This document shows, piece after piece, positions 1-11,579 of a DNA stretch of 64,000 bases (positions are counted from its first letter, which is position 1; the number at the start of each line of letters is the position of its first letter). The translations under genes and the position numbers were made by a program. Source of the DNA: Sabellastarte sp. h YS-2021. Its lineage: Eukaryota > Annelida > Polychaeta > Sabellida > Sabellidae. The stretch covers positions 50,907,293 to 50,971,292 of the forward strand of contig OZ024927.1 of NCBI GenBank assembly GCA_964017235.1, in the 5' to 3' direction. Under the pieces are notes generated by a model. That model was not told where the DNA came from and searched no databases. It worked only from the letters and a program-made list of their open reading frames with translations.

Positions 1-78
1 GTAATGACACCTAAATTCCTGATTGTGCCATAAGTTAGCACCTACATATTCAGAAAACCTGTCATTACATGAAATGTG

Positions 79-203
79 TTACTTGAATGTTTCATCATAC
101 AGTAACATTTCAAAAGAAGAGCACTCGGTCAGGGTGCTGAATCCAGAATTATTTTTCTTTGTATCCAGAAGGTGATCCAGATCAGTCTCAAAATTTAATG
201 GGG
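79..203 (-). CDS. Candidate last coding exon of small minus-strand gene
   Basis: Minus-strand reading gives 40 codons ending in TAA at 81-79, with an acidic and hydrophobic C-terminus containing FETDLDHLLD and SFEMLLYDE. The acceptor I chose (AACTTAG, AG at 205-204) leaves two bases, which complete the phase-1 codon left by the donor at 443. The polypyrimidine tract is weak, so the acceptor could lie elsewhere. The reading frame itself continues open upstream to about 303. No family was recognised. The exon is supported mainly by phase agreement and by protein-like composition in an otherwise AT-rich stretch. Confidence 0.4.
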
Positions 204-442
204 CTAAGTTGGACCATGACCCGATTCTTCTGATTTTTTTCATGAAGTTCCAACAATAGTATTTGCATAATCCAACTAACAAACAAATGGACAAACAAAT
301 CAAAAACAGTTATGAAAATAACACCTCATTGGCATGATAAGGTATGAATTTGAAATTCTGCCGTTTCTATATAAATGACCACAGCTAGTCTTTTCACATA
401 CGAGGTTAAAAAACTGTAAAACATAAACATGCATGCCCCAAC

Positions 443-707
443 CTGAATCTTTGTCATAATCAAACTTTTCATCCAGCCAGTTCCACTCTGAGTCTGTGTT
501 GATGCTGTGATTAGTGTCGTCATCACTACACTCACTAGACTGAGAAGCTGCAGACTTCACACGACGGTTGTTTCTACTCAGCACCCGCCGGTTTCTGTCA
601 TGTGGCTTTGCATGGCGCTTAATAGACTGGATACGCTTCTGTGTGGCCAACACCAGTGTCCTAGTGTCTGGGATGAAATCCAGTGGGATTGGAGGGATTA
701 TCAGTGT
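443..707 (-). CDS. Internal coding exon of small minus-strand gene, unknown function
   Basis: The exon is bounded on the minus strand by a strong acceptor (TTTACCACAG) and a donor (TTCAG/GTTGGG). It encodes 88 residues plus one base. The N-terminal part is hydrophobic and proline-rich (IIPPIPLDFIPD). A very basic middle (QKRIQSIKRH, RNRRVLSRNNRR) follows, then an acidic/serine stretch (SSECSDDD) and an aromatic acidic end (WNWLDEKFDYD). The exon starts in phase 0, matching the end of the exon at 1524-1654. The basic-then-acidic layout suggests a nuclear or nucleic-acid-associated protein, but that is inference. I do not recognise the family. Confidence 0.65.
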
Positions 708-1523
708 CTGTGGTAAATAGCAGTTTAAATGCTTTAAAGTTAACTTTATTAAATGGAAATTACCAGTACTATAAAGCAGAAGTAAATATCATTTATTTCA
801 AAATTTTAGAAGTTATCCCAGACAATGTCTCAAATTTATCCTGTTATCTGGCACTTCGAGTTGAGGGAAATTAATTTACTAGTATTTTACTTATAAACAG
901 GGTTCCTTCAGATGGCCGTTTTGTACAGAAGCAGTTAAGTAAAAATATGATAATAATAATAAAAAATGGCCATAACATTCATTATTTTAAAATTTTATTA
1001 AAGCTAGCATTAATTTTGACCAGTAAACAGCTTCAAATACAAAGCTCAGTAATTTGTGTGTTAGATTTTGGGACTTTGTTTATTTGAGCATAGAGTGAGC
1101 TGAGTAACAAGAACTGCGAGCATGTCACACTTGCAATGCCTAAGCCTTAAACAATGGTCTTTAATGCTGAGGGAGAACTGAATGAACCAGACTGTAGGTC
1201 TGTTAGAAATACTTCATTGTAAAGGATGCCAAATCATGGATGGAAGGATTTTGCAACCAGTTTTGTAGTTTGTGAAGTTCTTGTAAATTTCAAGTAATTT
1301 GCAGTCCAAACCACTTTAACAAGAACTCTTCTTTGTAGAATTTGTTTTGTTTTTTCTTTATTTTAAGTAAATTTCAAGTCCATGAAATGTTTTTCATTGA
1401 AAATAACATTGAGAATACCTATTAAGGTAATAGCAATTTTTGTGATCTTATATAAAAAACAGCAGCTAGAGTCATATATTGTACAGTAATTAGTAGTTAT
1501 GTTGAAATAGCTAAGCAGTTTAC

Positions 1524-1654
1524 CTGTGTATAGACAACCCTGTTGATGTCATCTTGGTAGTTTTCCTGTAACCTGGGTATACTGGTTCTGGGCCTCTGAA
1601 GAGGAATAAATTCCTTCTCCAGTTTGGCTGCTGGTGTAATTATCATTGTCACAA
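1524..1654 (-). CDS. Upstream, possibly first, coding exon of small minus-strand gene
   Basis: The minus strand reads 43 open codons ending in CAG directly before a donor (CAG/GTAAAC). The frame is phase 0 into the next exon at 707. An ATG at 1646-1644, with A at -3, could be the start; the product would then be about 170 aa over three exons. Alternatively the exon begins at the AG just before 1654 and continues from an unseen upstream exon in phase 1. The peptide carries EKEFIPLQRPRTSIPRLQENY, a proline/arginine linker-like stretch, and matches no family I know. The boundary near 1654 is uncertain because the acceptor is weak. Confidence 0.55.
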
Positions 1655-3569
1655 CTTTTGGTAGAACACAGTTAATTTATCCATGGAATTTGTCTTACTA
1701 AAACAGTCACTGTTTATCATATCTCAGGTTTTTGACCATTTAAACCATTTGTGTAAACATCAATTACGTTATATCATGTAAACCTTACCAACTTAATGTA
1801 ATATCTGTGTTTTATCCATCACATTTCATAAAGTATCCATTTTTAATCCAGCATGAACCAAATTGTTCCTTATAACAAGTGTAACTATTTGGCCTGAATC
1901 TTCAATAAACTTATTGAGAATATCATACTCCAGTGTCTTTTCAATTATTTAAAAAGGAATTAAATCCACAGGTAACAGTAATGTTCAAATTGCAATTTTT
2001 TTTAAAGTATTCAACAATTTTTTCCCTGATCCAGTGGAATAGCTATTACTTATACAAACATCATTTTTCATTTTCTCTTTTCCTTTCTGTGTCTCAAGCA
2101 CAAGTGTCCACAAAACCTTTTATCCAAATATCAATAAACTGCCCTTCCGCTTGATGGGATAACTGCTTAGATCATTTGTTTAAACTACATACTAACTCTG
2201 CATGGATTGACTCACACTTGGGACAAAATAATGAGATATTTCCTGTTTATTTACTTATATTATTAAATAGTATGGTCTGCTTTTGCATAATTATTTTCCA
2301 TTCACTCAGAGCTGAGACAGCCTGGAGATAAAAGCCTGCTAAAAATCCTGTATTCACATCAAAGACATTTCTTGATTGTTCTCAATCCACTATCTGGACT
2401 AATAAAGCTTAGTCTTTTCACAAAGCCTGCCGTATTAAGGACCTAACATAAATTACTTCTTTTAAGTCTGGATCTTGTTATTTATGATGGCTCTTATTAA
2501 ACATCTTTGGCAGGTTTAATTTGTTTTGTTTCCAATAAACACCAAAAAGAAACTGAATACTATGAATTCAAACCATTCTAATTTTTAACGTTTTTAAATG
2601 TTTAAATATTAAAGTTTTTAAATGTTACAATGTAAATGTTTGATAAACATTCTACTTTTTTGACTAATATCATTTTATTATTCATACTGTGAGCTAACTA
2701 ATTGCATGATTTGACACATAAATTCAAAACAGTAAAATTATGTTGTAGCAGAAGACAGTCAAAACACTGATAAAACAAAAGCTTGCACTGATGAGTCAAC
2801 ACAAACAAATTATCATTTAAAGACATTGTAATTAGGCTCTTTATAACTTTATTACATTATTTATTCTGCAAAGTTACTGCTATATTCTCTGAAAATTGCA
2901 TCATTTCATAAGTTCTACTTAATATTTTTCAGCTAAATAGAAAAATATAAATGTCCATGTATTTGTTATAGTTTGGGTCTTCAATCCATGAAACACTATC
3001 TTGAAATATTCAACAGAAGTTACTGATACTGTTCTATTGATTAATTTTCTCTTGTAGTTACATATGAGGTAGGCACAAATCCTGTAAGACGTAATTATCC
3101 TCCAGTTACTTGTCAGATACAAACCAATGAATCATGAATAATCTATTGCACTTGAGGACAGTCATATGGAGACGTCAATTAACATCAAGTAACTTTCAAA
3201 GACTATTGATGACTAGTGATGAATATTTTCTGAGCTTTATGTTTCAATTCATTATAAATTATATCTAGTTTATTCAGCTGCATAAAGACCATAAATACCA
3301 TCAACAATGACATACAACAGATCATACAAAAGTCTTGTGTATATCTTTCAGAGGCAACACAAAGTATCTTTTATGCTGAATGCGTAATGCTGAATGTGTA
3401 TTTCGTCTATCCCTTTTTTAGGGATACTGAAGAATTTTCACCCAATTATTATTTTTTTGTTGTTATTGTTGTTAGAAAAAGAGCAGTAATTTATAAAGGA
3501 TGTTGGGATGAAGAGTACAAGATGCTGAGCACACCCCACCACTGAGCAAACCCCCCTTACTGTATACTA
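1655..3569. other. AT-rich non-coding stretch
   Basis: No exon with convincing splice signals, no long repeat and no RNA gene was found. Short ORFs here have low-complexity AT-driven composition. It may be 5' flank or intron of the gene to the left. Confidence 0.5.
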
Positions 3570-4333
3570 AAGCCCATTGTACACTAGCGCGGCGTGGCAC
3601 GATGCGGCGCAGCTAAATAAAATAGAAATAAAGGAAGTAGTTCACTGCTTATACACATATGCAGCGAGGCAGCTAGCAGTGCGGCACGGATTTTTCCATT
3701 TAGAAAATTTTCTGAAAAACCGCACAGCTTTTTCACTGTTTCCCCCCAAGTTTTCATAGATATTTGGATTTCCCACATGTTTCTACACAACTATTACATG
3801 TAATTGGAAACCAAAATCCAAGTACACAGGCTCATTGTGAAGGGATTAACTACTGGCAGATAGATGACAAAATATGGTGTGTCTATATTGACACATAAAC
3901 GGGTTTAATTTAATGAAGATTGCAATTAACAGTAATTCTAGAAGGGACACACTGGCCCAGGGTTTTGTTTGTAGATAAAGTACTTAAATGGAGGAAGGGA
4001 TGTCAAGCCAGAATTTAATTGAAATCTAATCACCAGTATTATAAAAGGATACTGGCCAAGGGCAAGGCTCTTCATTGTGAAGGGATTAAATTGCATGTAA
4101 GGGTATGACAGGTGTGGAAATGTACTGTGGGGTATTAGATGTTTAATTATATGTGATTAGTTTAACTATTCTAGCCCCTTTCGCTGTAGTTAAAAAAAAT
4201 TTTTTTTTTTCAATTTACTGAAAGCTGCTGGGGAAAATCGCCCAAATGTGCAAAGTAAAGAAAATTCGCCTGCTTAGCATGTAGTAAAAATCGTACCGTG
4301 CCGCACCATGCCGCGCAAATGTGCAACGACCTT
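3570..4333. mobile_element. TIR DNA transposon remnant (non-autonomous), about 764 bp
   Basis: The two ends are imperfect inverted repeats of about 35 bp. Each starts AAG, then reads (A/G)TTG(T/C)ACA, then GCGCGGC followed by a GC-rich TGCGGC-type block. This GC-rich end stands out in AT-rich surroundings. A TA dinucleotide flanks each side, compatible with a 2-bp target duplication. No transposase frame is visible. The interior has two related segments beginning CATTGTGAAGGGATTAA near 3834 and 4073. The superfamily is not assigned. Confidence 0.6.
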
Positions 4334-4911
4334 TATTGTGTACTTTTGATTTCATTTCATTACATCACTGCTTCAGGAGATTTCCTTACCACTCTCTAGT
4401 ATTACAATTATGCTTCTCAAATTCTCAAAATCTCACATATACTGGTAAGTTTCACAGTTCTTGTTCTAGTGACGGGCACATTGGTTTACTAATGGAAATC
4501 CTACAATGCACAGCTACCCTGGGCCAGTATTTACAAACATCAATTAGTGCAGATCCGCTCAAATTTGTAAAGAAAAAAAAGATCAACTTTCATTAGAATT
4601 TTATTTTAGCTTTGATTTGTATTGACAAAATATTTGAGAGGATTCTTGGATTAAAACAGAACATATCTCAGAGCTGATACTATAGAGGCAGGTCTTTTGC
4701 CACCATATGAACCCAAACATTTCCTAATAAATGAAAAACTCTACCAAGTTATGACAGATAAAACACATATTAATTATATAATCTTTTCAAGTTGTTCTTT
4801 TAGTGAATGGTGATTTGATTTGTGACTCGCTTCAAACTTTTAAAGCGTGAGCTCTAGTGAGGCTTGCGCTTCTAATCACTTTTTTCCCCCTTTTTTTTTG
4901 GTCTCCAGACT
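4334..4911. other. AT-rich non-coding stretch
   Basis: There is a T/C-rich run just before 4900 but no gene signal. Nothing else was recognised. Confidence 0.4.
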
Positions 4912-5020
4912 GGTCTCCTCAGGTGTAGCCTGAGGAGTATCTGTCTGTTCACTGAAGTTAAGCAGAAATGGCACACATTAGTACTTGGATGGCTGACCGC
5001 TTCAGTGCACCACTCGTGTC
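4912..5020 (+). repeat. 5S rRNA-like sequence: SINE3-type head or 5S pseudogene
   Basis: Two blocks match the internal control region of animal 5S rRNA genes. One is TCACTGAAGTTAAGCAG at 4949-4965 (box A region). The other is TTAGTACTTGGATGG followed by TGACCGC at 4978-5000 (intermediate element and box C), at the right spacing. The segment between them (AAATGGCACACA) and the 5' and 3' stems diverge from a functional 5S gene, so this is a pseudogene or a 5S-headed SINE. The downstream segment with CTCAAATTTGATCTGGTGTTGATC, repeated in diverged form near 5170, could be the SINE body. Confidence 0.7.
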
Positions 5021-5538
5021 TCTGATGGCTTTACAGCGCACGATAGTTGACTGAAACCCCTTTGGCCTTGCTTTTTCTCAAATTTGATCTGGTGTTGATC
5101 TTAATATTACTGAATACCAGCCTACCTTTGTCAAGAATTATTTCATCTACTGCCCCAGTGTAACTTCTTTCTCAAATTTGAACTCATTTTGATCTGAAGT
5201 TAATCCAAGTAATTAAGGATTGTCTGTATCACCATTAGGTCCATTATTTTACTTTGAATTGGGAATTTTTGGTCAATTGAGGACCAAATTGGTTATATTA
5301 AGTATTTTCTCTGTTGTTGAATGAAGGATTTTGCCATTTTTCGCTAAATTTGAACACCCACAAACTTTAAGACCCAAAAATCTTAAAAGTGTTGCCATGG
5401 AAACAGTTGTTACCGGATACCCCCCAAAATCTAATCAGCTCTAGATCGTTTCGGGGTAAACATGCAGGAGTTTAGGCTGTGGAACACCCACAAGCTTTAT
5501 GCCCGCCGTCGCTGCCTGGACAGTGCTGGGGAACACTA

Positions 5539-5566
5539 TAACCCCAGCCTTTATGGGCTGGGGTTA
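5539..5566. repeat. Perfect 11-bp hairpin, putative terminus of decayed tandem-repeat element
   Basis: The arms TAACCCCAGCC and GGCTGGGGTTA enclose a 6-base loop, followed by AACAT. It sits at the edge of a region of degenerate tandem repeats (5570-7260). It has the same style as the hairpins at 17118-17150 and 29620-29641. The matching opposite terminus was not found, so the element's far end is unresolved. Confidence 0.5.
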
Positions 5567-5569
5567 ACA

Positions 5570-7260
5570 TAAAGCACCCAAAATTCAGAAAATTTCAAAA
5601 TTCAGAAAAATTTAAACAGTTTTCAGTCACTTTACCCAACATTTCTGAAACCCAAAGGGTCCAAAATTTGCTTGAAATCACTCTAGAATGGTTGAGATCG
5701 CATTTTTTTTATTTAAACAAAAAATCAAGGTGGGGACTGAAATTGGAGAAAATTCGATATTTTTTCGGAGGCACTATACCCAAGGTCTTTAACACCCTAA
5801 CAATCCAAAATTTACTCTAAATTGATTTATCTCCGACAGTTTTCAAGATAAAATTTTTGATTTCCGCCAAAATTCAAGATGGTTGCCGAAATTCATGAAA
5901 TCTGACATTTTTTATGGGCACTATATGTAACATCTCTTAAATCCTAAGGGTCCAAAATTAGCTCAAAATTGCTTTTAACAGTTTTGGAGATATTTGTGAA
6001 TTACTCATGTTGATAGCCAAGCACAAATAGCTTCTATTCACATACCTAGTGAGAGATTTGCATAACTTACAGTAAACACATTAAAGCTGGGGAGAACGTA
6101 GCTGAGCCTGTGACCTTTATTTTACAATAACTTGAATAGTTGAAAAATGATAATACATATACTCAAAATAGCCAATTAGCTATCCACAATATAGCTATCG
6201 CCCCTTTAATCATCCATACCAAATATGGTTAAGATATCTCCTGCACTGTGCTCTAAGCAGAAAACGGTTACTGAAAATGGCTAAATAAAGTACCCAAGTG
6301 GCTATTACTCACTTAGATATAGGGCTATGACTCCCAAAAGCAATACCAAGCACATTGTTCACCCAATAATCCTTTATAGGAAATTTGATAAGGATAGCTA
6401 AAATACTTTTTCCTTAAAATGAGAGGAAACAAAGTTCAATGAAAATAGCTAATTAGCTAATAGCATAGCTAAGGAGCTATAGCACCCAAAAGCTATACCA
6501 AGCAAGCTATGGACCCTAAAATCCTCACCAAATTTAGTTAAGATAGCTCTTGCACAGATTCTTAAGTGAACAGAAAATGTATCACTGAAAAATAGCTAAT
6601 TAAGTAGTAAGTGGCTATAACTCAGCTATACAGCTAGGACTCCCAAAAGCAACACCAAGCAAGCTATTCATCCAATATTCCTCCATACCAAATTTGGTAC
6701 AAATATCTTGTACATTTTTCCTTTAAATGAATAGAAATCAAATTGCTACTCAAAACAGCTAATTAGCTATTATTCTGTTACCTACATAGCTATATTAACC
6801 AAAAGCAATACCAAGCAAGCTATTGACCCAATAATCCTACAAAGCAAATTTGGAAAGGAAAACTATCGTATTTTTCCATAAAATGAGCAGAAACAAAGTG
6901 TGATAAAATGTGAGAATACTTAAAATAGCTAATTATCTATTAATACCATAGTTATTGAGCTCTAGCACCCCAAAGCTAGATCAAGCAAGGCATTACCCTA
7001 TAATCCTACTCCCCAAATTTAGTTAAGATAACTTATTAAGATAAATTATTCCCAAAAGCAATACCAAGCAAGCTATTAATCCAATAACCTTCCATACCAA
7101 ATTTTGTACAAATATCTTAAATCCTTTCCCTTTAAATGCACAGCCACCAAACTCCTACTCAAAATATCTAACTAGCTATTACTCTGTTAGCTGTACAGCT
7201 ACAAAAAACCAAAAGCAATTTGGTAAAAAGAGCGAACCTATTTTTCCTTAAAATGAGCAG
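5570..7260. repeat. Old degenerate tandem repeats, about 140-170 bp period
   Basis: Two repeat types occur in order. Up to about 6000, three diverged units carry TCCAAAATT..., then AGTTTT...GAGATAT, resembling the 169-bp unit at 28-29 kb. From about 6150 to 7260, roughly eight units carry AGCTAATTAGCTAT, CCCAAAAGCAATACCAAG and CCATACCAAATTTGGT, resembling the 133/143-bp units elsewhere in the window. Heavy divergence between units marks this as the oldest copy. Orientation appears reversed relative to the elements at 11-17 and 24-30 kb, since the hairpin lies on the left. Confidence 0.65.
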
Positions 7261-7269
7261 TAATGAAGT

Positions 7270-8386
7270 GTGCGGACACCGGAAAATTTAAAAAAAAAAT
7301 TTTTCCACCCCCCAGCGCGGTGGCCATACATATTCAATCATTTTTGGTGGAACAATTGGCACTGCTAAAAACCAATGAGATATAAAATTAAAGCCATGCT
7401 TACACCAAAAAGGAATTCAGCTCAAATCAATTTTTAAAAATCAGCCTCATTTTCATGCTGAGAGCTTAGCAGTATTAAGTTCATAATCTGTGTCAAATTG
7501 TTCTTTTTTTTTTTTTTTTGCAGTAAATGGTAATCAACAGCCATATTTGCAAAGATTCTTATCTGTGAGAAAATATTTTTTATCAAAGAATAACTCTCTG
7601 GAATTGTTCACCTTTCCATCAAACAACTATTGAAAATCTTCAAAAGTCACTGTAACTAAGCGCTTGTTTAATCTTTATTCTTTTGTACAACGTTAACCTT
7701 TGGTGTATAGAATCCAAGTATAAATCCCACTCTAAAAACAGGAGTTCAAACTCAAGGGAAGGGACTTAGTGAGACGGTTGTAGGATATTAAATATTGTAA
7801 TACTTGGATATGACCTCCATCCAGCTGTTCAGTAGGTGTGATAATATAAAGTAACAGAACATCAGTCTTTATTTAGTTTATTAGCCTTTAACATACTGTC
7901 CTATTCTGAAGCCCTTATCTCTACATCAATACAATAAACGATCACAATAATTACAGCCTCACCTATAAACTCTGGTGATTGTCAAAACAGTTACAGAACA
8001 GGATGAAAAAAAAAACACATATTCTGAAATAACAACACTTTCATATACACACCAAATTAGAGCCTTTTATGCTTGTTTTAAATAATATTTTTATTTTCAC
8101 ATTATATATCCTTACATCTATATTCTCCCCAACTATATTGTATTTTTCCCCCAAAAAATTACAATAAAAATTCCAACATAAACAGATAAGTAAAATATAG
8201 AATTTCATGTTGTTTTAAACAAAAGGGTAAACAAACGCCTGATTTTCAAACAACAAGCAAATGCACCTTTAATCTGTGACAAAAGAACCACAGAACCACC
8301 TCTAGTTTTAAACATAATCACATGCTTTAACCTTAAGAACACACATCTTTCACACCAACTCCCTTTGTTCTAGAGGATGCATACAT
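7270..8386. other. Non-coding AT-rich stretch
   Basis: It holds a poly-A/T run near 7290, a 19-base poly-T near 7505-7520 and no recognisable gene or repeat family. Confidence 0.4.
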
Positions 8387-8773
8387 TAGTGGTGGGAATC
8401 AGCCTAAATTATCCAAGTCGATCAAATCATTAACTTTGCAGACTGATAATTGAGTCACAATTATTCACCTATTTTGCGACACTGATGGTCATTACTAAAT
8501 AAATCGCTTTACAAGATGAAGTTTATATAAACCCTGGAAGAATTTTGATGGTTTTTCAGTTTACAAAATTTAATTTCTTCTGAAAATACCCAAAGAAAAA
8601 AAAGTTGTAATAAATCTATCGATTTAATGAATAAAAAACTGCCCAAACTATGCTGAATACATGTTGATAATTATATGAAGAAAGGTAAGATTTGTGAATG
8701 ATTGATTTGCAATTGTCAATGACCAATTGCGACAGGACACAGTCACCAACTGGTAATTGAACCTACACCACTA
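8387..8773. mobile_element. hAT-like MITE, 387 bp
   Basis: The termini are TAGTGGTGGG at the left and CACCACTA at the right, an inverted pair. The flanking 8-mers are GCATACAT and GTATGCAT, an 8-bp target duplication with two mismatches. No coding capacity is present. The TAGTG(G/T)TG end and 8-bp duplication are hallmarks of the hAT superfamily. The left end resembles that of the element at 17486. Confidence 0.65.
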
Positions 8774-9350
8774 GTATGCATCTGAAAGTAAAACTAACAG
8801 AAAACTGCCAGACATCATCAATAAAAACTCTGCATTAGTTCAAGTGTGTTCAGTCTTATGCCTAGGTAATACAACACATCTGTAGTTAAAGCCTAGAATG
8901 CCAAAAATGTACATTTATAATTAGAAAAAAGTAGACTTTTTCAAAGTACTTCTACCATTGTAACTATCATGTATTTATATTTTAAAATTACAAAGCAGAA
9001 AGTATTTCCACTTTTGCCACAAAATTTATATCAAATACTTTTGAACTATCTGCATCAGGTGATCAGTCCAAGTAACTGGACACTAGTGGAAAGGACAGTC
9101 ACATAAATCACTTTAATCTAATCTCAAATTTTCAGATTTTTATCGAAAATATGGACCACTAACTGATCATTCCGTAATAAATGTATCACATTAAGGTTGT
9201 GTTTTAAATGATTGACATTATATGAGAATTTCAGATTTTTCATTCTGAAGAACTTTAAATCTTCAAGCATTTAAATTTAACAAAGGTTGAACCTACTGGG
9301 CCTACTATATTACTATTCTTTCATTAAATATATATAAAAAAAACCCACCT

Positions 9351-9919
9351 GGGTCTGTATTCACAAAGATTCTTAGAATTTTTCTTAGAATTACACTTAA
9401 GTCTAAGAAAAATTCTATGCTAAGAATTTTCTTATTCTTAGAATAAAATCCTATTCACAAAACAATTCTTAGCTAAGAATAATCATAGAAGTAAAAGAAA
9501 ATGTATGCAATTCTTAGAATTTTTCTTAGACTAAGTGTAATTTTAAGAAAAATTCTAAGAATACAGATCTTGGCAATTGTGAACAGAAAGTTAGAAATTT
9601 TGAAATAATGTAAAGTTACTGCATTTCATTACAGTACTCACAATAGACAACTTAATATGTAACACTCTGTTCCAAAACAACTATTTTTCTCAAGCATAGA
9701 ATATTCTAAGAATAAGAATCTTTGTGAATAGAAAATTCTTATTCTTAGATAAATTCTAAGAATAAAAACCATTCTTAGAAAAATTCTAAGAATAGGCATA
9801 ATTATTCTAAGAATAAGAATCTTTGTGAACAGGAAAATTCTTATTCTTAAAATTTTTCTAAGAATAATGACAATTCCAAGAAAAATTCTAAGAATAAGAA
9901 TATTTGTGAATACAGGCCC
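9351..9919. mobile_element. Foldback element with long terminal inverted repeats, 569 bp
   Basis: The ends are inverted copies of GG(T/C)CTGTATTCACAAA followed by a run of TTCTTAGAATT-type words. The whole interior is made of alternating TTCTTAGAAT and ATTCTAAGAA motifs in both orientations, so the element can fold extensively on itself. No transposase and no clear target duplication were seen. Confidence 0.65.
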
Positions 9920-10474
9920 AGATTAAAAATTAGGAAAGGAGTTTTGGTCATTTTGAAGAAATGTTTATTTATAGTTTTTTTTTTACCATGTAAGTTCACT
10001 TGATGTAAGTACATGTACCAATTTCTGATGATCCTGTATTAAAAACATAGACTTAAACTACTCTAACTCTACAACCAACACCATTCAAGTTTAAATAGAA
10101 AAAGTAATCAAAAACAATAAAATAAGCAGTTAACAAACAGTGTGTAATACTCATGTATATACAGTAATTTAATACTTGTTATGTATGGCAACTTATAATT
10201 TACATGGCATTTTATATTACTTCTGCTATATTATTTTTTCGGACCAAGAATGAGATCACACATGGCAACTAAATGGCACTTGCTCATTTCATTTTTGTAA
10301 ATATTTATAGAATTGCCAACATTTAAGCAGAAAATAGTACTTTTTATTTTTAAATACTGCAAATAATCCATTACTCTACTCTTTAACAGTCCTAAAAATA
10401 ACACACAACAGCATTAAAACCAAAAAACACTCCTACTCACAAACAATACACCTGTCATGATTTAACATAGTTTC

Positions 10475-10800
10475 TATTAAGGCTATGATAGGCTACCCAG
10501 TTACCAGAAAACGGTCCAAAGTCTTTTAGAAACGGAGATATAAAGTGGTGAAGCGGGTAACCGAAAAAGTAATAAATATAACATAAACAAATTAAATACT
10601 TGGGTAAACCTTACTACTCTGTCAGATTTTTGGGGATTAATTTTTCACGTAATTTTCCCTATTTATACAGATATTGAACATTATTTCTCATAACGTTTTG
10701 TTTACATCATCTGCCATGTTTGCTTCTTTGATACTTCCACTGGGTAGTGCAGTTACCAAAATTCAGATCGGTTCTGACATCATTTTTTTAATAAAGACAC
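10475..10800. repeat. Diverged direct repeat, left copy (partner 17157-17440)
   Basis: This segment aligns collinearly with 17157-17440. Shared blocks include AAGGCT.T.ATAG, ACTT(AT)TTGGGTAAAC-like, TTTTTCAC followed by AATTTTC, and GTTTACATCATC followed by CCAT. The two copies immediately bracket the 11.4-17.2 kb tandem-repeat element and its flanks. This is either an old duplication or two members of an interspersed family. Confidence 0.55.
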
Positions 10801-11579
10801 AACCTCAATTTCTACAATTGCGAGAAATTAGATCTTAGAAGGATTAAAGTTCGAGCATATATATCACATTGCCTATTTGGAGGTCTTGTCAACAGAAAAA
10901 TAAAAAGGAATACATTCATTCTTAACTTTCAAAAATGTTTTAACTTTACCTTGACCATTTAAAAGAATTTATTTAATGTCTGAAAAGTACCAACAATATA
11001 GTGTCTTTCACCAATCATTTTTTCTCATTGTACATGAATAACCTGAATATGGTTAAAAATCAAAAACCTGCATGTCGGCTACTCTAAGGAGGATTAAAGG
11101 CAAGTCCAAGTTGATTTTTAACATGGAATACAATTGACGTTTTCCATGAGTTTTCATGCTTCAACTGATTTTAAAACAAAAACACCAATTCAATCTACAT
11201 TTGTATTTGTTAAAATAAAAGCTGAGGCAGTTGTAACAAAATAACCTACACAGTATCACATACAGTAGAATGTAAATAAGGTTAACAGGTTGGGGTGACA
11301 ATATCCAACAAGTAGAAGAAATATTTCAACATAAGAATAACTATTAGTAAGATTTTGAGCAGTTTTGAACTAAAACAAAGACCAAACACAGACCCCAGTT
11401 TTTAAAATTAAATAATAAGCATTCTGACACATGCATTTATCTCCCGCCGTATAAATTTGATGTACTAAAGATAGTGGAATATAAATTTTCTTGTGAGATG
11501 GAGGCACATGTAGAAGTGACAAGTTTAATGTTTGATTGCAATACTTTATTATGCAGTAGATCAACCCAAAGTAGGTAAG

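Noticed and set aside
4912-5020. Functional 5S rRNA gene
   Set aside because: Only the internal promoter blocks are conserved. The terminal stem and several helices are disrupted, so it is a pseudogene or SINE head.
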